Positions 62,831 to 64,000 of a stretch of 64,000 nt of DNA are shown piece after piece; position 1 is the first letter of the stretch, and every line of letters starts with the position of its first letter. The DNA lies in the NCBI GenBank assembly GCA_947498125.1, contig CANMJH010000001.1, positions 248,001 through 312,000 of the forward strand, given 5' to 3'. This stretch comes from an uncultured Nioella sp. (GTDB lineage Bacteria > Pseudomonadota > Alphaproteobacteria > Rhodobacterales > Rhodobacteraceae). Under the pieces are notes generated by a model. That model was not told the origin of the DNA, did no database searches, and saw only the letters and a list, made by a program, of their open reading frames with translations. A program made the translations under genes and the position numbers.

Positions 62831-63621
62831 AAAAGGCTTTGACTGTCAAAGATCTACAAGCGCTGAAAGGCGTGCGTCAGGTCGCCTTTGTTCAAGTTGC
62901 CCGCAAGGATGAAGCAATCGCTGCCTCGCAGGCGGGAATGGATATGATCGGTACGGCGTTCATTCCAGAACGCGCAGATTTTGCTAAAGAGGTACCGGCC
63001 ACTCATTTCCAATACGGGCTACCTTGGGGCAAACATGCCAGCGCGACCGAGGCTTTGCGCGATGCGATGGCCGCGATGCAAGCGGGGGCGCAATCGATCT
63101 ATTGCGGGTTGAGCCCGCATATCATCGAAGTCTTGGCCCGCGAAGGTATCCCTGTGATTTGCCACGCCGGATTGGTGCCCCCGAAAGCGACGTGGACGGG
63201 CGGCTTCAAGGCCGTCGGCAAAACGCGTGAGCAGGCCCGCAAGCTGCTGCAAGATGTCCGAGATTTTGAAAATGCGGGGGCTTATGCGGTCGAGTTGGAA
63301 GTGGTGCCCGCCGCGCTGGCTGCCGCAATAACCAAACGGACTTCAATGCTGACGATCTCGCTTGGGGCAGGTAAGGAGTGTGATGTCCAATATCTGTTTT
63401 CTGCCGACCTCTTGGGCGAGAACCGAGGCCACTTTCCGCGCCATGCCAAAGCCTATCGCAACTTTGCGGCAGAACGCGACCGGCTGCAGGCTGAACGGGT
63501 GGCGGCGTATCACGAATTTATTGTCGATGTGCAATCTGGCGCTTTTCCAATGCCTGCAAATTGCGTCTCGATGGACGAAGACGTTTTGCGCGCGGCGCTG
63601 GATGATGTGCAGGGCGCATGA
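62827..63621 (+). CDS. PanB-like (ketopantoate hydroxymethyltransferase superfamily) protein, divergent
   Basis: From ATG 62827 the protein has 264 residues (MKKALTVKDLQALKGVRQ). It resembles PanB in the segment HAGLVPPKATWTGGFKAVGKT, in FENAGAYAVELEVVP and at the C-terminus (HFPRHAKAYRNF). The metal-binding Asp positions of PanB, found in GDS and ADLPF motifs in E. coli, are not obvious: the places read MIGTAF and ATHFQYGLPW. So it may have another TIM-barrel chemistry. It overlaps the gene before and after by 4 bases. It is not likely to be the housekeeping PanB. Confidence 0.75.
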   Translation: MKKALTVKDLQALKGVRQVAFVQVARKDEAIAASQAGMDMIGTAFIPERADFAKEVPATHFQYGLPWGKHASATEALRDAMAAMQAGAQSIYCGLSPHIIEVLAREGIPVICHAGLVPPKATWTGGFKAVGKTREQARKLLQDVRDFENAGAYAVELEVVPAALAAAITKRTSMLTISLGAGKECDVQYLFSADLLGENRGHFPRHAKAYRNFAAERDRLQAERVAAYHEFIVDVQSGAFPMPANCVSMDEDVLRAALDDVQGA

Positions 63622-64000
63622 CGATGCCAACCTCTGAAAAATCGCAACGCACGGTGGTGATCGGAGCGGGGCAGGCGGGCTTTGAATTTTGCGCAAAGTT
63701 GCGTGCTTTAGGGGACCATGGTCCGATCACCCTTATTGGCGAGGAAGATCATCCACCTTATCAACGCCCGCCCTTGTCCAAGGCCTATTTGCTTGGAAAG
63801 ATGCAGCTTGAGCGCCTGTTCCTGCGACCGCGTAGTTTTTTCGAGGAACAAGGGATTACCCTTAAGCTCGGGACAAGGTGTCGGGAAATTGACCGAGCGA
63901 GCAAGACCGTCACAATCAGTGACGGCACGGTTTTGCCCTATGATCGGCTTGTGTTTGCGACCGGCGCGCGCCCAGTTCAATTGCCTGATAAGATGGGCGG
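63618..64000 (+). CDS. FAD-dependent ferredoxin reductase-like protein, 5' part
   Basis: The frame begins at ATG 63618 inside the stop of the preceding gene and runs off the right edge after 127 codons. VVIGAGQAGFEFCAKL is the FAD-binding start, PPYQRPPLSKAYL is the second family element, and RLVFATGARPVQLP is the third. This matches rhodocoxin/putidaredoxin-type reductases that pass electrons from NADH to a ferredoxin. A ferredoxin gene may follow beyond the window. It completes a likely electron-transfer chain for the di-iron enzyme upstream. Confidence 0.88.
   Translation, partial: MTMPTSEKSQRTVVIGAGQAGFEFCAKLRALGDHGPITLIGEEDHPPYQRPPLSKAYLLGKMQLERLFLRPRSFFEEQGITLKLGTRCREIDRASKTVTISDGTVLPYDRLVFATGARPVQLPDKMG

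Noticed and set aside
1-64000. tRNA, rRNA, CRISPR array or insertion sequence
   Set aside because: No cloverleaf with GTTCGA-type T loop, no regular direct repeats with spacers, and no transposase or integrase motif was found in the window by eye.

Overview
This is a GC-rich chromosomal window from an alphaproteobacterium, almost certainly a marine Rhodobacteraceae (Roseobacter-group) relative. Pointers are the aerobic cobaltochelatase subunits CobS and CobT, a type 2 ArgC, malate synthase G next to a GlcG-like protein, a leucyl-tRNA-protein transferase (Bpt), a TakP-type TRAP transporter, DUF2852 and DUF4177 proteins, and housekeeping sequences (GatB, PurB, IlvB) of that clade. I saw no rRNA, tRNA, CRISPR array, transposase or phage gene. 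The left edge cuts an aminopeptidase P and the right edge a flavoprotein reductase. The genus cannot be fixed from sequence reading alone.

Layout. 1-11.1 kb: aminopeptidase P, cobT, a run of small secreted or unknown genes, a racemase-fold protein without catalytic cysteines, DUF1877, cobS, an HI0933-type flavoprotein, a lone SMI1/KNR4-HEAT gene on the other strand, and a J-domain protein. 11.4-19.6 kb: SLC13/RCK_C permease, gatB, an HxlR regulator divergent from a membrane protein, and a tandem pair of lysozyme-fold exoproteins. 19.7-28.9 kb: pepN, a VOC/YafY pair, glcB-glcG, P450, RidA and a class I glutamine amidotransferase-type hydrolase. 29-33.9 kb: orphan FliG, Nudix, argC, three small secreted or membrane proteins, purB. 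34-36 kb: two tandem secreted proteins whose C-termini resemble the von Hippel-Lindau beta domain. 36-48 kb: methyltransferase/LysR pair, ppiD-trpE, aminotransferase, ssb, lytic transglycosylase, ECF sigma factor, EF-hand protein, thioredoxin-like protein and Tat-exported M28 peptidase.

48-53.7 kb is the best-supported regulated unit: a promoter, a 15-codon leader peptide with consecutive Ile-Leu-Val-Leu-Val codons, mutually exclusive RNA pairings and an intrinsic terminator precede ilvB (acetolactate synthase large subunit). The tightly packed operon then carries a TPR-sulfotransferase and a GT87-like membrane glycosyltransferase before ilvN (small subunit), so two cell-surface-type genes appear to be under branched-chain amino acid attenuation. 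54-58.6 kb is a TRAP transporter operon (Tat-type binding protein, long small permease, unusually long 786-residue large permease). 58.7-60.6 kb holds bpt, an RDD protein and DUF2852. From 60.8 kb to the right edge a LysR gene faces a translationally coupled operon of a fatty-acid-hydroxylase-type di-iron membrane protein, a divergent PanB-like protein and a ferredoxin reductase, which looks like an uncharacterised oxidative pathway running off the window.

Start codons were chosen from Shine-Dalgarno spacing and family N-termini. Family assignments come from recognising motifs by eye; no database search was run.
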